From NCBI RefSeq assembly GCF_004919045.1, contig NZ_SWDW01000001.1:310001-374000 (forward strand): a DNA stretch of 64,000 nucleotides, written 5' to 3'. How positions within the stretch are numbered: position 1 is the first letter of the stretch; each line of letters begins with the position of its first letter. The notes beneath the pieces were generated by a model. That model saw nothing but the letters and a program-made list of their open reading frames with translations, was not told the DNA's origin and did no database searches. Position numbers and translations under genes: made by a program. Of the stretch, positions 34,061 through 43,102 are shown in pieces. The stretch is from Sinomonas albida. GTDB taxonomy: Bacteria; Actinomycetota; Actinomycetes; Actinomycetales; Micrococcaceae.

Positions 34061-35260
34061 GTGCGCAACTACACCACGGAAGCGGATCCAACGCCTCTCG
34101 TCGGCCCCCGGCTCGAGACGCTCCTGCCGGATCTCATCGCCTTCCGTCGCGACCTCCACGCGCACCCCGAGCTGAGCTTCCAGGAGTTCCGCACCACCGA
34201 CAAGATCGTCGAGCGGCTCGAGGCGGCTGGGCTCGCCCCGAAGCGGCTCGATGGGACCGGCGTCGTCGTCGACATCGGCGACGGGCCCATCGCCACGGCC
34301 CTCCGCGGGGACATCGACGCGCTCCCCATCATCGAGGAGTCGGGCCTCCCGTTCGCGTCCCTCAACCACGGCGTCACGCACGCGTGCGGCCACGACGTCC
34401 ACACGACCTGCGCCCTCGGAGCCGCCCTCGTGCTCGCCGAGCAGCACCGCGAGGAGCCACTCGGCGCGACCGTGCGCGTCGTGTTCCAGCCTGCGGAGGA
34501 GACCATGCCCGGCGGAGCGCTCGCGTGCATCGACCAGGGCGTGCTGTCCGGGGTTCCCCGCATCATGGCGCTGCACTGCGACCCTCGGATCGAGGTCGGC
34601 CGGATCGGCACGCGCATCGGCTCGATCACGTCCGCGTCCGACACGATCAGGATCGAGCTCCAAGGCCGGGGCGGCCACACGTCGCGCCCCCACCTGACCG
34701 AGGACCTCGTGTTCGCCCTGTCCCAGATCGCCATCAACGTCCCCGCCGTCCTCTCGCGCCGCGTCGACGTGCGCAGCGGCGTCTCGATGGTGTGGGGCCA
34801 CATCTCGGCGGGCTCGGCGCCCAACGCGATCCCGGCGATCGGCCAGCTCTCCGGAACCATGCGGTGCCTCGACCGCGAGGCCTGGCACAGCGCGGGGGAG
34901 CTCCTCGACGAGGTCGTCGAGCAGGTCGCGGCCCCCTACGGCGTCGACGTCCGGCTCGAGCACACGCGGGGGGTCCCGCCCGTGGTCAACTCCGAGCACG
35001 AGACGGCGCTCATCGAGGCCGCCGCGCGGGCCGAGCTCGGCGAGGACGCCGTGGTGCTCACGCCGCAGTCCATGGGCGGCGAGGACTTCGCCTGGTTCCT
35101 CGCCGAGGTCCCCGGCTCGATGTTCCGCCTCGGGACCCACGTTCCCGGCGGAGAGGAATACGATCTGCACCGCGGCGACCTCGTGGTCGACGAGGGCGCG
35201 ATCAGCTGCGGCGTGCGCGTTCTCGCGGCCGCCGCGCTCCGAAGCATCCGCGACCTCTGA
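34061..35260 (+). CDS. M20 family metallo-amidohydrolase
   Basis: A 399-residue zinc or manganese amidohydrolase of the M20D (IAA-amino-acid hydrolase/hippurate hydrolase) type, cleaving an N-acyl amino acid or small peptide. Metal-ligand motifs: HACGHDVHTT (Cys and His), QPAEETMPGG (Glu), LHCDPRIEVG (His) and a late SMGGEDFAWF. The lid domain contains GRGGHTSRPH. It is immediately followed by the nucleoside-uptake operon on the same strand but after 180 bp with its own control signals. The natural substrate is unknown. Confidence 0.88.
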   Translation: MRNYTTEADPTPLVGPRLETLLPDLIAFRRDLHAHPELSFQEFRTTDKIVERLEAAGLAPKRLDGTGVVVDIGDGPIATALRGDIDALPIIEESGLPFASLNHGVTHACGHDVHTTCALGAALVLAEQHREEPLGATVRVVFQPAEETMPGGALACIDQGVLSGVPRIMALHCDPRIEVGRIGTRIGSITSASDTIRIELQGRGGHTSRPHLTEDLVFALSQIAINVPAVLSRRVDVRSGVSMVWGHISAGSAPNAIPAIGQLSGTMRCLDREAWHSAGELLDEVVEQVAAPYGVDVRLEHTRGVPPVVNSEHETALIEAAARAELGEDAVVLTPQSMGGEDFAWFLAEVPGSMFRLGTHVPGGEEYDLHRGDLVVDEGAISCGVRVLAAAALRSIRDL

Positions 35261-35368
35261 AGCGCCGGCGGCGAATGATACGTACTCGCCGGTAACGAAT
35301 AGCGAACAATGGGCGGTCGGGGGCGCTGTTCACTGTCTGAAGGTGATCTTTCCCACTATCGTTCTTCT

Positions 35369-35389
35369 GTACCGTACGGCCTGCGGTAC
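35369..35389. promoter_or_regulatory. Inverted repeat upstream of the nucleoside transporter
   Basis: GTACCG, nine bases, then CGGTAC form a perfect inverted repeat about 50 bp upstream of the BMP gene start and downstream of a possible -10 (TATCGT near 35357). It may be the operator of the nucleoside operon. Confidence 0.4.
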
Positions 35390-35440
35390 CGCCCGGACCA
35401 GATCATTCCCGGGTGTCATTCGCATTCTGTGGAGGAACAC

Positions 35441-36559
35441 GTGACCTCACTTCGTCATCGGCTGGCACAGCGCAGCCTTGCAGGTGTTGCCGCGATCGGT
35501 GCATCGGTTCTCGTTCTGAGCGGCTGCGGGGCCGCCCCTTCGTCGAGCGGCGCTTCCGGCGGCGCGTCGGCGACCAATTCGAACTACCTGGGCTGCATGG
35601 TCTCCGACTCGGGCGGCTTCGACGACAAGTCGTTCAACCAGTCCGGCTTCCAGGGCCTCCAGCAGGCGGTCAAGGATCTCGGCATCCAGGAGAAGCACGT
35701 CCAGTCCAAGGCGGACACCGACTACGATCCGAACCTCCGTTCGATGGTCCAGGCCGGCTGCAAGCTCACCGTCACGGTCGGGTTCCTGCTCGGCGACGCG
35801 ACGAAGAACATCGCGACCGCGAACCCGAACAGCCACTTCGCGATCATCGACTACTCGGACCCGACGTTCCCGAAGAACGTCAAGCCGATCGTGTATGACA
35901 CGGCCCAGGCCGCGTTCCTGGCAGGCTACCTCGCCGCGGGCGTCTCGAAGACCGGCAAGGTCGCGACGTTCGGCGGCCTCAACATCCCCACGGTCACCAT
36001 CTTCATGGACGGTTTCGCGGACGGCGTGAAGTACTACAACCAGAAGAAGGGCAAGAACGTCCAGGTCCTCGGCTGGGACAAGGACAAGCAGGACGGCGTG
36101 TTCGTCGGCGACTTCAAGTCGATCGACAAGGGCAAGGTCCTCACGCAGGGCTTCCTGCAGCAGGGCGCGGACATCGTCCTCCCGGTCGCCGGTCCCGTCG
36201 GCGCGGGTGCGGGCTCCGCAATCCTCGACGCGAAGAAGTCGGGCACGGACGCGAAGCTCCTCTGGGTCGACTCCGACGGCTACCTCACCGCCCCGGACTA
36301 CAAGTCGGTGCTGCTCTCCTCGGTCCAGAAGACCATGGCGACCGCGGTCGAGACCGTCCTCAAGGACGACGCGAACGGCAAGTTCGACGCGACCCCGTAC
36401 GTCGGGACGCTCGCGAACGGCGGCGTCGCGCTGGCCCCGTACCACGACCTTGATTCCGCGGTCCCCGCGGACCTCAAGAGCGAGGTCGACCAGCTCAAGA
36501 GCGACATCGTCTCGGGCAAGGTCAAGGTCAGCTCCAAGTCGAGCCCTGTGTCGCAGTAG
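35441..36559 (+). CDS. BMP family nucleoside-binding lipoprotein
   Basis: A 372-residue PnrA/BmpA-like lipoprotein. The signal peptide ends VLVLSGC with the lipidated Cys at 29. The mature protein has the family opening VSDSGGFDDKSFNQSGFQGL, then AIIDYSD, ATFGGLNIPTVTIFMDGFADG and LLWVDSDGY. It would capture purine or pyrimidine nucleosides for the ATPase and two permeases that follow. The start is GTG 35441 with a strong GGAGGAACAC; the upstream in-frame extension lacks sense. A salvage enzyme pair closes the same operon, supporting nucleosides as the ligand. Confidence 0.92.
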   Translation: MTSLRHRLAQRSLAGVAAIGASVLVLSGCGAAPSSSGASGGASATNSNYLGCMVSDSGGFDDKSFNQSGFQGLQQAVKDLGIQEKHVQSKADTDYDPNLRSMVQAGCKLTVTVGFLLGDATKNIATANPNSHFAIIDYSDPTFPKNVKPIVYDTAQAAFLAGYLAAGVSKTGKVATFGGLNIPTVTIFMDGFADGVKYYNQKKGKNVQVLGWDKDKQDGVFVGDFKSIDKGKVLTQGFLQQGADIVLPVAGPVGAGAGSAILDAKKSGTDAKLLWVDSDGYLTAPDYKSVLLSSVQKTMATAVETVLKDDANGKFDATPYVGTLANGGVALAPYHDLDSAVPADLKSEVDQLKSDIVSGKVKVSSKSSPVSQ

Positions 36560-36679
36560 CCCACCCATTCGCTAGCCTGCCTTCGGGCAATGCCAACGCG
36601 CCGTCCGCCCGCAGGGGCGGACGGCGCAGGCCTTGCGCCAAGCCCGGACCAGCCCAGCTACAGGGATCGGATCCTCACC

Positions 36680-38347
36680 GTGAAACTCGAACTGCGCGGC
36701 ATCACGAAGCGTTTTGGATCGCTCGTCGCCAACGACCACATCGACCTCGTCGTCGAAGACTCCCAGGTGCACTGCCTCCTCGGGGAGAACGGCGCCGGCA
36801 AGTCGACGCTCATGAACGTCCTCTACGGCCTCTACGAACCGAGCGCGGGGGAGATCCTCGTCGACGACAAACCCGTCGTCTTCCGCGGGCCCTCCGACGC
36901 GATGGCCGCCGGAATCGGCATGGTGCACCAGCACTTCATGCTCGTGCCGGTGTTCACCGTCGCCGAGAACGTGGCCCTCGGCGCCGAGTCGACCAAGGCC
37001 GCAGGCTTCCTCGACCTCGACACCACGCGCGCCAGAATCCGCGAGATCTCGAAGCGCTACGGCTTCGACGTCGATCCGGACGCCCTCGTCGAAGACCTCC
37101 CCGTCGGCGTGCAGCAGCGCGTCGAGATCATCAAGGCGCTGGTCCGCAACGCGAAGGTCCTCATCCTCGACGAGCCCACTGCCGTCCTGACGCCACAGGA
37201 GACGGACGAGCTCCTCGACATCATCGCCGAGCTCAAGGCCTCGGGGACGTCGATCATCTTCATCTCGCACAAGCTGCGCGAGGTCAAGGCCGTCGCGGAC
37301 GTCATCACCGTGATCCGCCGCGGCAAGGTCGTCGGCGACGCGCCGCCGTCGGCCGCCCCCGCCGAACTCGCCTCGATGATGGTGGGCCGCCCGGTGAGCC
37401 TGAGCCTCGACAAGGCGGCCGCGCAGCCCCGGGAGACCACGTTCTCCGTACGCGAGCTCACGGTCGCGGCGCCCAGCGGCCAGAAGCTCGTGGACGGCGT
37501 GACGTTCGACATCGCGCAGGGCGAGATCCTGGCCGTCGCGGGCGTCCAGGGCAACGGCCAGACCGAGCTCACCGAGGCTGTCCTCGGCCTCCACCGCCAC
37601 GCGACCGGCTCCGTGACGCTCGACGGCAAGGAGCTGCTCGGCCGCCCAGTCAAGGAGGTTCTGGGCGCGGGCGTCGGGTTCGTGCCCGAGGACCGCACCC
37701 ATGACGGGCTCGTCGGCGCGTTCACGGTCGCCGAGAACCTCGTCCTCGACCTCTACGACCGCGCGCCGTTCGCGCGCGGCCTCGGCATGCGGCCCGCCCG
37801 CGTCGCCGCGCAGGCCGCCGAGAAGATCGCGGAGTTCGACATCCGCACGCCCTCCGCCGACGTCCCGGCGTCGACCCTGTCGGGCGGAAACCAGCAGAAG
37901 GTCGTCATGGCACGCGAGCTTTCGCGACCGCTGCGTCTTTTCATCGCGTCCCAGCCGACGCGCGGCGTGGACGTCGGGTCCATCGAGTTCCTGCACCGGC
38001 GCATCATCGCCGAGCGCGACCACGGGACGCCCGTGATGATCGTCTCGACCGAGCTCGACGAGATCATGGAGCTCGCGGACCGCATTGCGGTCCTCTACCG
38101 GGGCCGGCTCATGGGGATCGTGCCCGGCGGTACACCCCGCGACACTCTCGGACTCATGATGGCGGGCATGACCGCGGAGGAGGCGGCGGTCCACGCGGGC
38201 GCTGCCCCAGGTGCCGCGGACGCCGCGGCCGCGGGTCCCGGTGCGGTCGCAGAAAACACGGACGACGGCGGGACTCGCCGTGTGGCGAGCAGCTTCGGCG
38301 CCGACGTGGAGCCCCAGGACGGCAGCACAGGAGAGAACCATGACTGA
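36680..38347 (+). CDS. nupA: Nucleoside ABC transporter ATP-binding protein
   Basis: A 555-residue double ABC ATPase. Domain one: Walker [11 protein letters not shown], signature LPVGVQQRVEIIKAL, Walker [12 protein letters not shown]. Domain two has the degenerate loop VQGNGQTELTEA, signature [14 protein letters not shown] and the Walker B analogue LFIASQPTRGVD. An Ala/Gly-rich tail of about 55 residues follows. The start is taken at GTG 36680, where family similarity begins (KLELRGITKRFG); an ATG at 36590 would add a low-complexity leader. The end overlaps the first permease by 8 bp. The symbol follows nupA of BMP-type systems. Confidence 0.92.
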   Translation: MKLELRGITKRFGSLVANDHIDLVVEDSQVHCLLGENGAGKSTLMNVLYGLYEPSAGEILVDDKPVVFRGPSDAMAAGIGMVHQHFMLVPVFTVAENVALGAESTKAAGFLDLDTTRARIREISKRYGFDVDPDALVEDLPVGVQQRVEIIKALVRNAKVLILDEPTAVLTPQETDELLDIIAELKASGTSIIFISHKLREVKAVADVITVIRRGKVVGDAPPSAAPAELASMMVGRPVSLSLDKAAAQPRETTFSVRELTVAAPSGQKLVDGVTFDIAQGEILAVAGVQGNGQTELTEAVLGLHRHATGSVTLDGKELLGRPVKEVLGAGVGFVPEDRTHDGLVGAFTVAENLVLDLYDRAPFARGLGMRPARVAAQAAEKIAEFDIRTPSADVPASTLSGGNQQKVVMARELSRPLRLFIASQPTRGVDVGSIEFLHRRIIAERDHGTPVMIVSTELDEIMELADRIAVLYRGRLMGIVPGGTPRDTLGLMMAGMTAEEAAVHAGAAPGAADAAAAGPGAVAENTDDGGTRRVASSFGADVEPQDGSTGENHD

Positions 38348-39599
38348 GGCCCAGCAGGTCCCGGAGACCGCCCAGGCACCGCTCCCGACGGGGCCGGCCT
38401 TGCCCACGCCGGAGGGTCGGGGACAGACGCTTCTCCGCCGGATCGCGACGGGCACGCCGATGGTCTCGCTCCTCTCGGTCGTGCTCGCCATCGTGATCGG
38501 TGGGATCCTCATGGCGGTCACGAATCCCAAGGTCGCGACCGCCATGGGGTACTTCCTCGCGCGCCCCTCGGACGCGATCACCGAGATCTTCCGGCCGTAC
38601 GCGGCGCTTGTGCAGGGCTCGATCTACAACTGGCAGGGCGCGGACCTCGCGGCCCAGCTCTACCCCCTCGCAGAGACGCTCACGGTCTCGACGCCGCTCA
38701 TCTTCGCGGGCCTCGGCGTGGCCCTCGCGTTCCGGGCAGGCCTCTTCAACATCGGTGCCCAGGGCCAGCTCATCTTCGGCGCGCTGTTCGGCGCGTACGT
38801 GGGCTTCACATGGCACCTGCCGATCGGGCTGCACCTGCTAGTCGTGATCCTCGCGGGGATCGTCGGCGGCGGGATCTGGGGCGGGATCGTGGGCTTCCTC
38901 AAGGCCCGCACCGGGGCGCACGAGGTCATCGTGACGATCATGTTCAACTACGTCGCGAGCTTCCTGCTCCTGTTCCTGCTCACGACCCCGGCGTTCCAGC
39001 GCAAGGGTTCCACGAACCCGATCTCGCCGTTCCTCGACCAGAACGCACTGTTCCCCGAGCTGCTCGGCCCGCAGTTCCGCCTCCATGCGGGCTTCATCCT
39101 CGCCATCCTCGTGACGTGGGGCGTCTGGTGGATCGTCAACCGTTCGACCGTCGGCTTCGAGTTCCGGGCCGTCGGGGCGAACCCGAACGCGGCGCGGACC
39201 GCGGGCGTCAACGTGGGACGCGCGACGGTGCTCGTCATGGCGCTGGCGGGGGCCCTGGCGGGCCTCTCGGGCATCGCCCAGGTCTCCGGCACCGAGAAAT
39301 ACCTCTCCGCGGGCGTCGCGGCCTCGATCGGCTTCGACGCGATCACGGTGGCCCTCCTCGGGCGCTCGACGCCGTGGGGCACGTTCTTCGCGGGTCTCCT
39401 GTTCGGCGCGTTCCGCGCGGGCGGCGTGGCGATGCAGGCCGTGACGCAGACCCCGATCGACATCGTCCTCGTCATCCAGTCGCTCATCGTCCTGTTCATC
39501 GCGGCGCCGCCGCTCGTCAGGGCAGTGTTCGGCCTCAATCCCCGCAAGCCCAAGAGCAAGGCCACGAAGCGTTCGGCCCAGAGCGGAGCAGCAGCATGA
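38340..39599 (+). CDS. nupB: Nucleoside ABC transporter permease 1
   Basis: A 419-residue BPD_transp_2 permease with eight to ten helices. Family stretches include RAGLFNIGAQGQLIFGALFG and GAHEVIVTIMFNYVASFLLL, then AVGANPNAARTAGVNVGRA. A hydrophilic N-terminus of about 40 residues precedes the first helix. ATG 38340 has AGGAGAGAACC and overlaps the ATPase gene by 8 bp. With the next gene it forms a heterodimeric channel. Confidence 0.92.
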   Translation: MTEAQQVPETAQAPLPTGPALPTPEGRGQTLLRRIATGTPMVSLLSVVLAIVIGGILMAVTNPKVATAMGYFLARPSDAITEIFRPYAALVQGSIYNWQGADLAAQLYPLAETLTVSTPLIFAGLGVALAFRAGLFNIGAQGQLIFGALFGAYVGFTWHLPIGLHLLVVILAGIVGGGIWGGIVGFLKARTGAHEVIVTIMFNYVASFLLLFLLTTPAFQRKGSTNPISPFLDQNALFPELLGPQFRLHAGFILAILVTWGVWWIVNRSTVGFEFRAVGANPNAARTAGVNVGRATVLVMALAGALAGLSGIAQVSGTEKYLSAGVAASIGFDAITVALLGRSTPWGTFFAGLLFGAFRAGGVAMQAVTQTPIDIVLVIQSLIVLFIAAPPLVRAVFGLNPRKPKSKATKRSAQSGAAA

Positions 39600-39618
39600 G
39601 CACGAGCGGAGCGTCCTT

Positions 39619-41085
39619 ATGAGCACGGCAACCACAGCGCCGGTGGCGCCCGAGGAGGCCCAGTCCGTCGCGCCGATCGTGAGCTGGACGGCCCCGATCG
39701 GACTCGGCATCCTCGCCGTCCTCGGCACCATCACGTTTGGGGTCTTCTCTGGCACGAAGAACGCCGCGTTCGGCCTCGTCGACACCGGCCGCGAGGCCTC
39801 GGCGCTCGCGGCATGGCTCGCGTTCGCGGTGGCCCTCGTGGCGGCGGCGTGGCTCGGCTACACGTGGTACCGCGAGAGCCGCGCCGGCGGATCCGCCGCC
39901 CGATGGGTTCCTCCCGCCCTCGCGGCCGCCGTCGTCGTCTTCCTGCTCGCGATCCTGGGCGTCGCCGGGGTCACGGTCATCACCCTCAGCGCGCCCGTCA
40001 TCGGCTGGCTCGCGAGCATCGCGATGCTCGCGGTCGCGGGATGGTCCGTGTGGCTCGCGCCGCGCGGCCGCAAGCTCCCGCGCTGGGCGGTCGCGGTGTT
40101 CGCCGTCGCCTTCCTCGTGGGCTTCCTTGTCTGGATCGTCGCCGGCGGCCGGGACGCGACGCCGTACATCTCGCTCGCGGGCCTCCTGGCCGGAGCCGTG
40201 ACACTCGCGGTGCCGCTCGTGTTCGGCTCGCTCTCGGGTGTGCTGTGCGAGCGCTCCGGCATCGTCAACATCGCGATCGAGGGCCAGCTCCTCATGGGCG
40301 CGTTCAGCGCGGCCGTGGGCGCCACCGTCACCGGCAGCGTCTACGCGGGGCTCATCGCGGCCGCGGTCGCGGGCGCGCTCGTCTCGCTCGTGCTCGCGGT
40401 GGTCAGCATCAAGTACCTCGTGAACCAGATCATCGTCGGGGTGGTGCTCAACGTCCTCGTCGTGGGCCTGACCAACTTCCTCTTCTCGACGCTCCTCACG
40501 GCCAACCCGGACGGGCTCAACAAGCCGCCGCACCTCGGGAGCATCGAGATCCCGGTGCTCGCCGACGTCCCGCTCATCGGACCGATCCTGTTCCGGCAGT
40601 CGCTCGTGGGCTATCTCATGTACGTCGCGGTGATCGTCGTGTACGTGGGCCTGTTCCACACGCGCTGGGGCCTTCGCGTGCGGGCCGTGGGCGAGCACCC
40701 GCAGGCGGCGGACACGCTCGGCGTCAACGTCAACCGCACGCGCTTCTGGAACACGATCCTCGGCGGGGCGGTGGCCGGCATCGGCGGTTCGTTCTTCACG
40801 CTGGTCGCCGTGGACGCGTTCAGCAAGGAGATGTCCGCGGGCCGCGGCTACATCGCGCTCGCGGCGCTCATCTTCGGCCGGTGGAACCCGATCGGCGCGT
40901 TCCTCGCGTCCCTCCTGTTCGGCTTCGCCGACAACCTGCAGAGCGTCATCACGATCATCGGCTCCCCGGTGCCGAGCCAGTTCATGGCGATGCTCCCGTA
41001 CGTCGTGACGGTCTTTGCCGTGGCCGGTCTCGTGGGGCGCTCCCGCCCGCCTGCCATGGAGGGCATCCCGTATGTCAAGGGCTGA
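39619..41085 (+). CDS. nupC: Nucleoside ABC transporter permease 2
   Basis: A 488-residue permease, longer than usual because about 170 residues with four extra helices (residues 20-180) precede the conserved core. The core has GVLCERSGIVNIAIEGQLLMG, KYLVNQIIVGVVLNVLVVGL and VRAVGEHPQAADTLGVNVNR. ATG 39619 is chosen; an 8-codon frame starting at 39597 (also ATGAGCACG) terminates across it and may couple translation. Its end overlaps the cytidine deaminase gene by 14 bp. Confidence 0.9.
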   Translation: MSTATTAPVAPEEAQSVAPIVSWTAPIGLGILAVLGTITFGVFSGTKNAAFGLVDTGREASALAAWLAFAVALVAAAWLGYTWYRESRAGGSAARWVPPALAAAVVVFLLAILGVAGVTVITLSAPVIGWLASIAMLAVAGWSVWLAPRGRKLPRWAVAVFAVAFLVGFLVWIVAGGRDATPYISLAGLLAGAVTLAVPLVFGSLSGVLCERSGIVNIAIEGQLLMGAFSAAVGATVTGSVYAGLIAAAVAGALVSLVLAVVSIKYLVNQIIVGVVLNVLVVGLTNFLFSTLLTANPDGLNKPPHLGSIEIPVLADVPLIGPILFRQSLVGYLMYVAVIVVYVGLFHTRWGLRVRAVGEHPQAADTLGVNVNRTRFWNTILGGAVAGIGGSFFTLVAVDAFSKEMSAGRGYIALAALIFGRWNPIGAFLASLLFGFADNLQSVITIIGSPVPSQFMAMLPYVVTVFAVAGLVGRSRPPAMEGIPYVKG

Positions 41086-41542
41086 CGGGCCTTCGGGGAC
41101 CGCCGTCCGCCCGGCGGCCGCCGCAGTGGACTGGGACGCGCTCGCGGACCTCGCCCGTGGCGCGATGCGGCACGCGTACGCACCGTATTCGAGGTTTCCC
41201 GTCGGCGCGGCCGCCCTCCTCGAGGACGGTCGCACCGTGGTCGGCTGCAACGTTGAGAACGCGTCGTACGGCCTCACGCTGTGCGCCGAGTGCACGCTCG
41301 TGGGCCAGATCCAGCTGGGCGGGGGCGGCCGGATCCGGGCCTTCGCGTGCGTCGACCAGCACGGCGACGCCCTGATGCCCTGCGGCCGCTGCCGCCAGCT
41401 CCTGTACGAATTCCGCGCGCCGGGCATGGAGCTCATGACGACGCGCGGAGTCCGGAGCATGGACGAGGTCCTGCCGGACGCCTTCGGACCCGAGACGCTT
41501 GAGGATACTGGGGCCAAGGCCCCGCGAGAGGAAGCACCGTGA
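41072..41542 (+). CDS. cdd: Cytidine deaminase
   Basis: A 156-residue zinc enzyme converting cytidine and deoxycytidine to uridine forms. The zinc site is CAECT (Cys71, catalytic Glu73) and PCGRC (Cys104, Cys107); YSRFPVGAAALLEDGR and GCNVENASYGLTLCAE are family stretches. A roughly 19-residue N-terminal extension is unusual but short. The ATG at 41072 lies inside the end of the permease gene, and the stop overlaps deoA, so uptake and salvage are translationally linked. Confidence 0.95.
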   Translation: MSRADGPSGTAVRPAAAAVDWDALADLARGAMRHAYAPYSRFPVGAAALLEDGRTVVGCNVENASYGLTLCAECTLVGQIQLGGGGRIRAFACVDQHGDALMPCGRCRQLLYEFRAPGMELMTTRGVRSMDEVLPDAFGPETLEDTGAKAPREEAP

Positions 41543-42861
41543 GCCAGACTGCCCCCGCGGCCGAGCCGCTCGACGCCGTCGACGTCATCCGGACGAAGCG
41601 CGACCGGCGAGACCTGAGCGACGCCCAGATCGACTGGGTGGTGGACGCCTACACGCGCGGCGTCGTCGCGGACGAACAGATGTCCGCCCTGGCCATGGCG
41701 ATCCTGCTCAACGGCATGACCCACCGCGAGACGGCGCGCTGGACGGCGGCGATGATCGCCTCGGGCGAGCGGCTCGACTTCTCGGGGCTCCGCGGCCCGG
41801 ACGGGCGCCCGCGCGCCACCGCGGACAAGCATTCGACGGGCGGCGTGGGGGACAAGATCACGCTTCCGCTCGCCCCGCTCGTCGCCGTCTTCGGGGTCGC
41901 GGTGCCGCAGCTCTCCGGGCGCGGCCTGGGCCACACGGGCGGGACTCTCGACAAGCTCGAGTCCATCCCCGGCTGGCGCGCCGGGCTCACGAACGAGCAG
42001 ATGATGGGCCAGCTCAGGGACGTCGGCGCCGTCATCTGCGCGGCCGGCAGCGGGCTCGCGCCTGCGGACAAGAAGCTCTATGCGCTGCGCGACGTGACAG
42101 GAACCGTCGAGGCGATCCCGCTCATCGCGTCCTCGATCATGAGCAAGAAGATCGCGGAGGGCACTGGCTCCCTCGTGCTCGACGTCAAGGTCGGCTCGGG
42201 CGCGTTCATGAAGGACGAGGCGACGGCGAGGACGCTCGCCGAGACGATGGTGGCGCTCGGCACTGACGCGGGTGTCACGACGGTTGCGCTCCTGACGAAC
42301 ATGGCGACGCCGCTCGGCCTCACCGCCGGGAACGCCATCGAGGTCGAGGAGTCCGTCGAGGTGCTTGCCGGAGGGGGCCCCGAGGACGTCGTGGAGCTCA
42401 CGGTGCGGCTCGCCGAGGAGATGCTCGCGTGCGCGGGGGTGCACGACGCCGATCCCGCCCAGGCGCTCCGGGACGGCCGCGCGATGGACGTCTGGAGGCG
42501 CATGATCGAGGCCCAAGGCGGGGACCCGCACGCCACGCTGCCTGTCGCGAAGGAGTCGGAGACGGTGTACGCGCCTGCGGACGGCGTGCTCGTCGAGCTC
42601 GACGCGCTCAAGGTGGGCACCGCCGCGTGGCGGCTCGGTGCCGGCCGCGCCCGCAAGGAGGACCCGGTCCAGGCCGGCGCCGGGGTGCGCCTGCATGCCA
42701 AGCCGGGCGCCCTCGTCCGCGCGGGCGAGCCGATCATGACGCTCCTGACGGACACGCCTGAGCGCTTCGACCGGGCCAAGGAGGCCCTCGAGGGAGCGGT
42801 CGTCGTGGCGCCAGCCGGCTCGCGGCCCGCGCAGCAGCTCGTGATCGACCGCATCGCCTGA
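41539..42861 (+). CDS. deoA: Thymidine (pyrimidine-nucleoside) phosphorylase
   Basis: A 440-residue enzyme splitting thymidine or uridine with phosphate to the base and (deoxy)ribose-1-phosphate. The phosphate site is KHSTGGVGDKITLP, the signature SGRGLGHTGGTLDKLESIPG follows, and the C-terminal domain includes YAPADGVLVELDALKVGTAAW. The start is GTG 41539 overlapping cdd (GTGA). It is the final enzyme of the operon begun by the BMP lipoprotein, giving a full import-deaminate-phosphorolyse route. Confidence 0.95.
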   Translation: MSQTAPAAEPLDAVDVIRTKRDRRDLSDAQIDWVVDAYTRGVVADEQMSALAMAILLNGMTHRETARWTAAMIASGERLDFSGLRGPDGRPRATADKHSTGGVGDKITLPLAPLVAVFGVAVPQLSGRGLGHTGGTLDKLESIPGWRAGLTNEQMMGQLRDVGAVICAAGSGLAPADKKLYALRDVTGTVEAIPLIASSIMSKKIAEGTGSLVLDVKVGSGAFMKDEATARTLAETMVALGTDAGVTTVALLTNMATPLGLTAGNAIEVEESVEVLAGGGPEDVVELTVRLAEEMLACAGVHDADPAQALRDGRAMDVWRRMIEAQGGDPHATLPVAKESETVYAPADGVLVELDALKVGTAAWRLGAGRARKEDPVQAGAGVRLHAKPGALVRAGEPIMTLLTDTPERFDRAKEALEGAVVVAPAGSRPAQQLVIDRIA

Positions 42862-43102
42862 GCCCGGCACTAGCAGTCCGGGAACTGAGCCGTCCCGGCA
42901 AGAACTGAGCCGCCCCGTGCCACTGAGCCGTTCCGGCACGTCGCGCGCCCGCCCCTGAGGAAATCCGCCCCGAGTACTCGGTTTCTACTTAGTCCTCGGG
43001 GCGGACTACCGAGTTCTGGGCCTTGCGTCTTGCGACGGATGGCAGCACCCAGCCGGGCGTGCGACACTGAATAAGGCCTATATTCGCAAGGAGCACCGCC
43101 GC
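42862..43102. other. Intergenic region with imperfect repeats and a hairpin
   Basis: ACTGAGCCG occurs three times at 42884, 42904 and 42922, parts of an imperfect 18-20 bp tandem repeat. Further on, TCCGCCCCGAG (42964-42974) pairs with CTCGGGGCGGA (42995-43005); ACTCGGT (42976-42982) and ACCGAGT (43008-43014) allow an alternative fold. It probably ends the nucleoside operon. No gene is visible. Confidence 0.5.

Noticed and set aside
36590-36679. Upstream ATG start for the nucleoside transporter ATPase
   Set aside because: The added 30 residues are low complexity, while family similarity begins exactly at the GTG at 36680.
39535-42939. Minus-strand open frame of 1134 codons across the nucleoside permease, cdd and deoA genes
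   Set aside because: It is antisense to well-supported genes, its composition is Arg/Asp/Glu/His rich as expected of a GC-rich shadow frame, and it has no family motifs.
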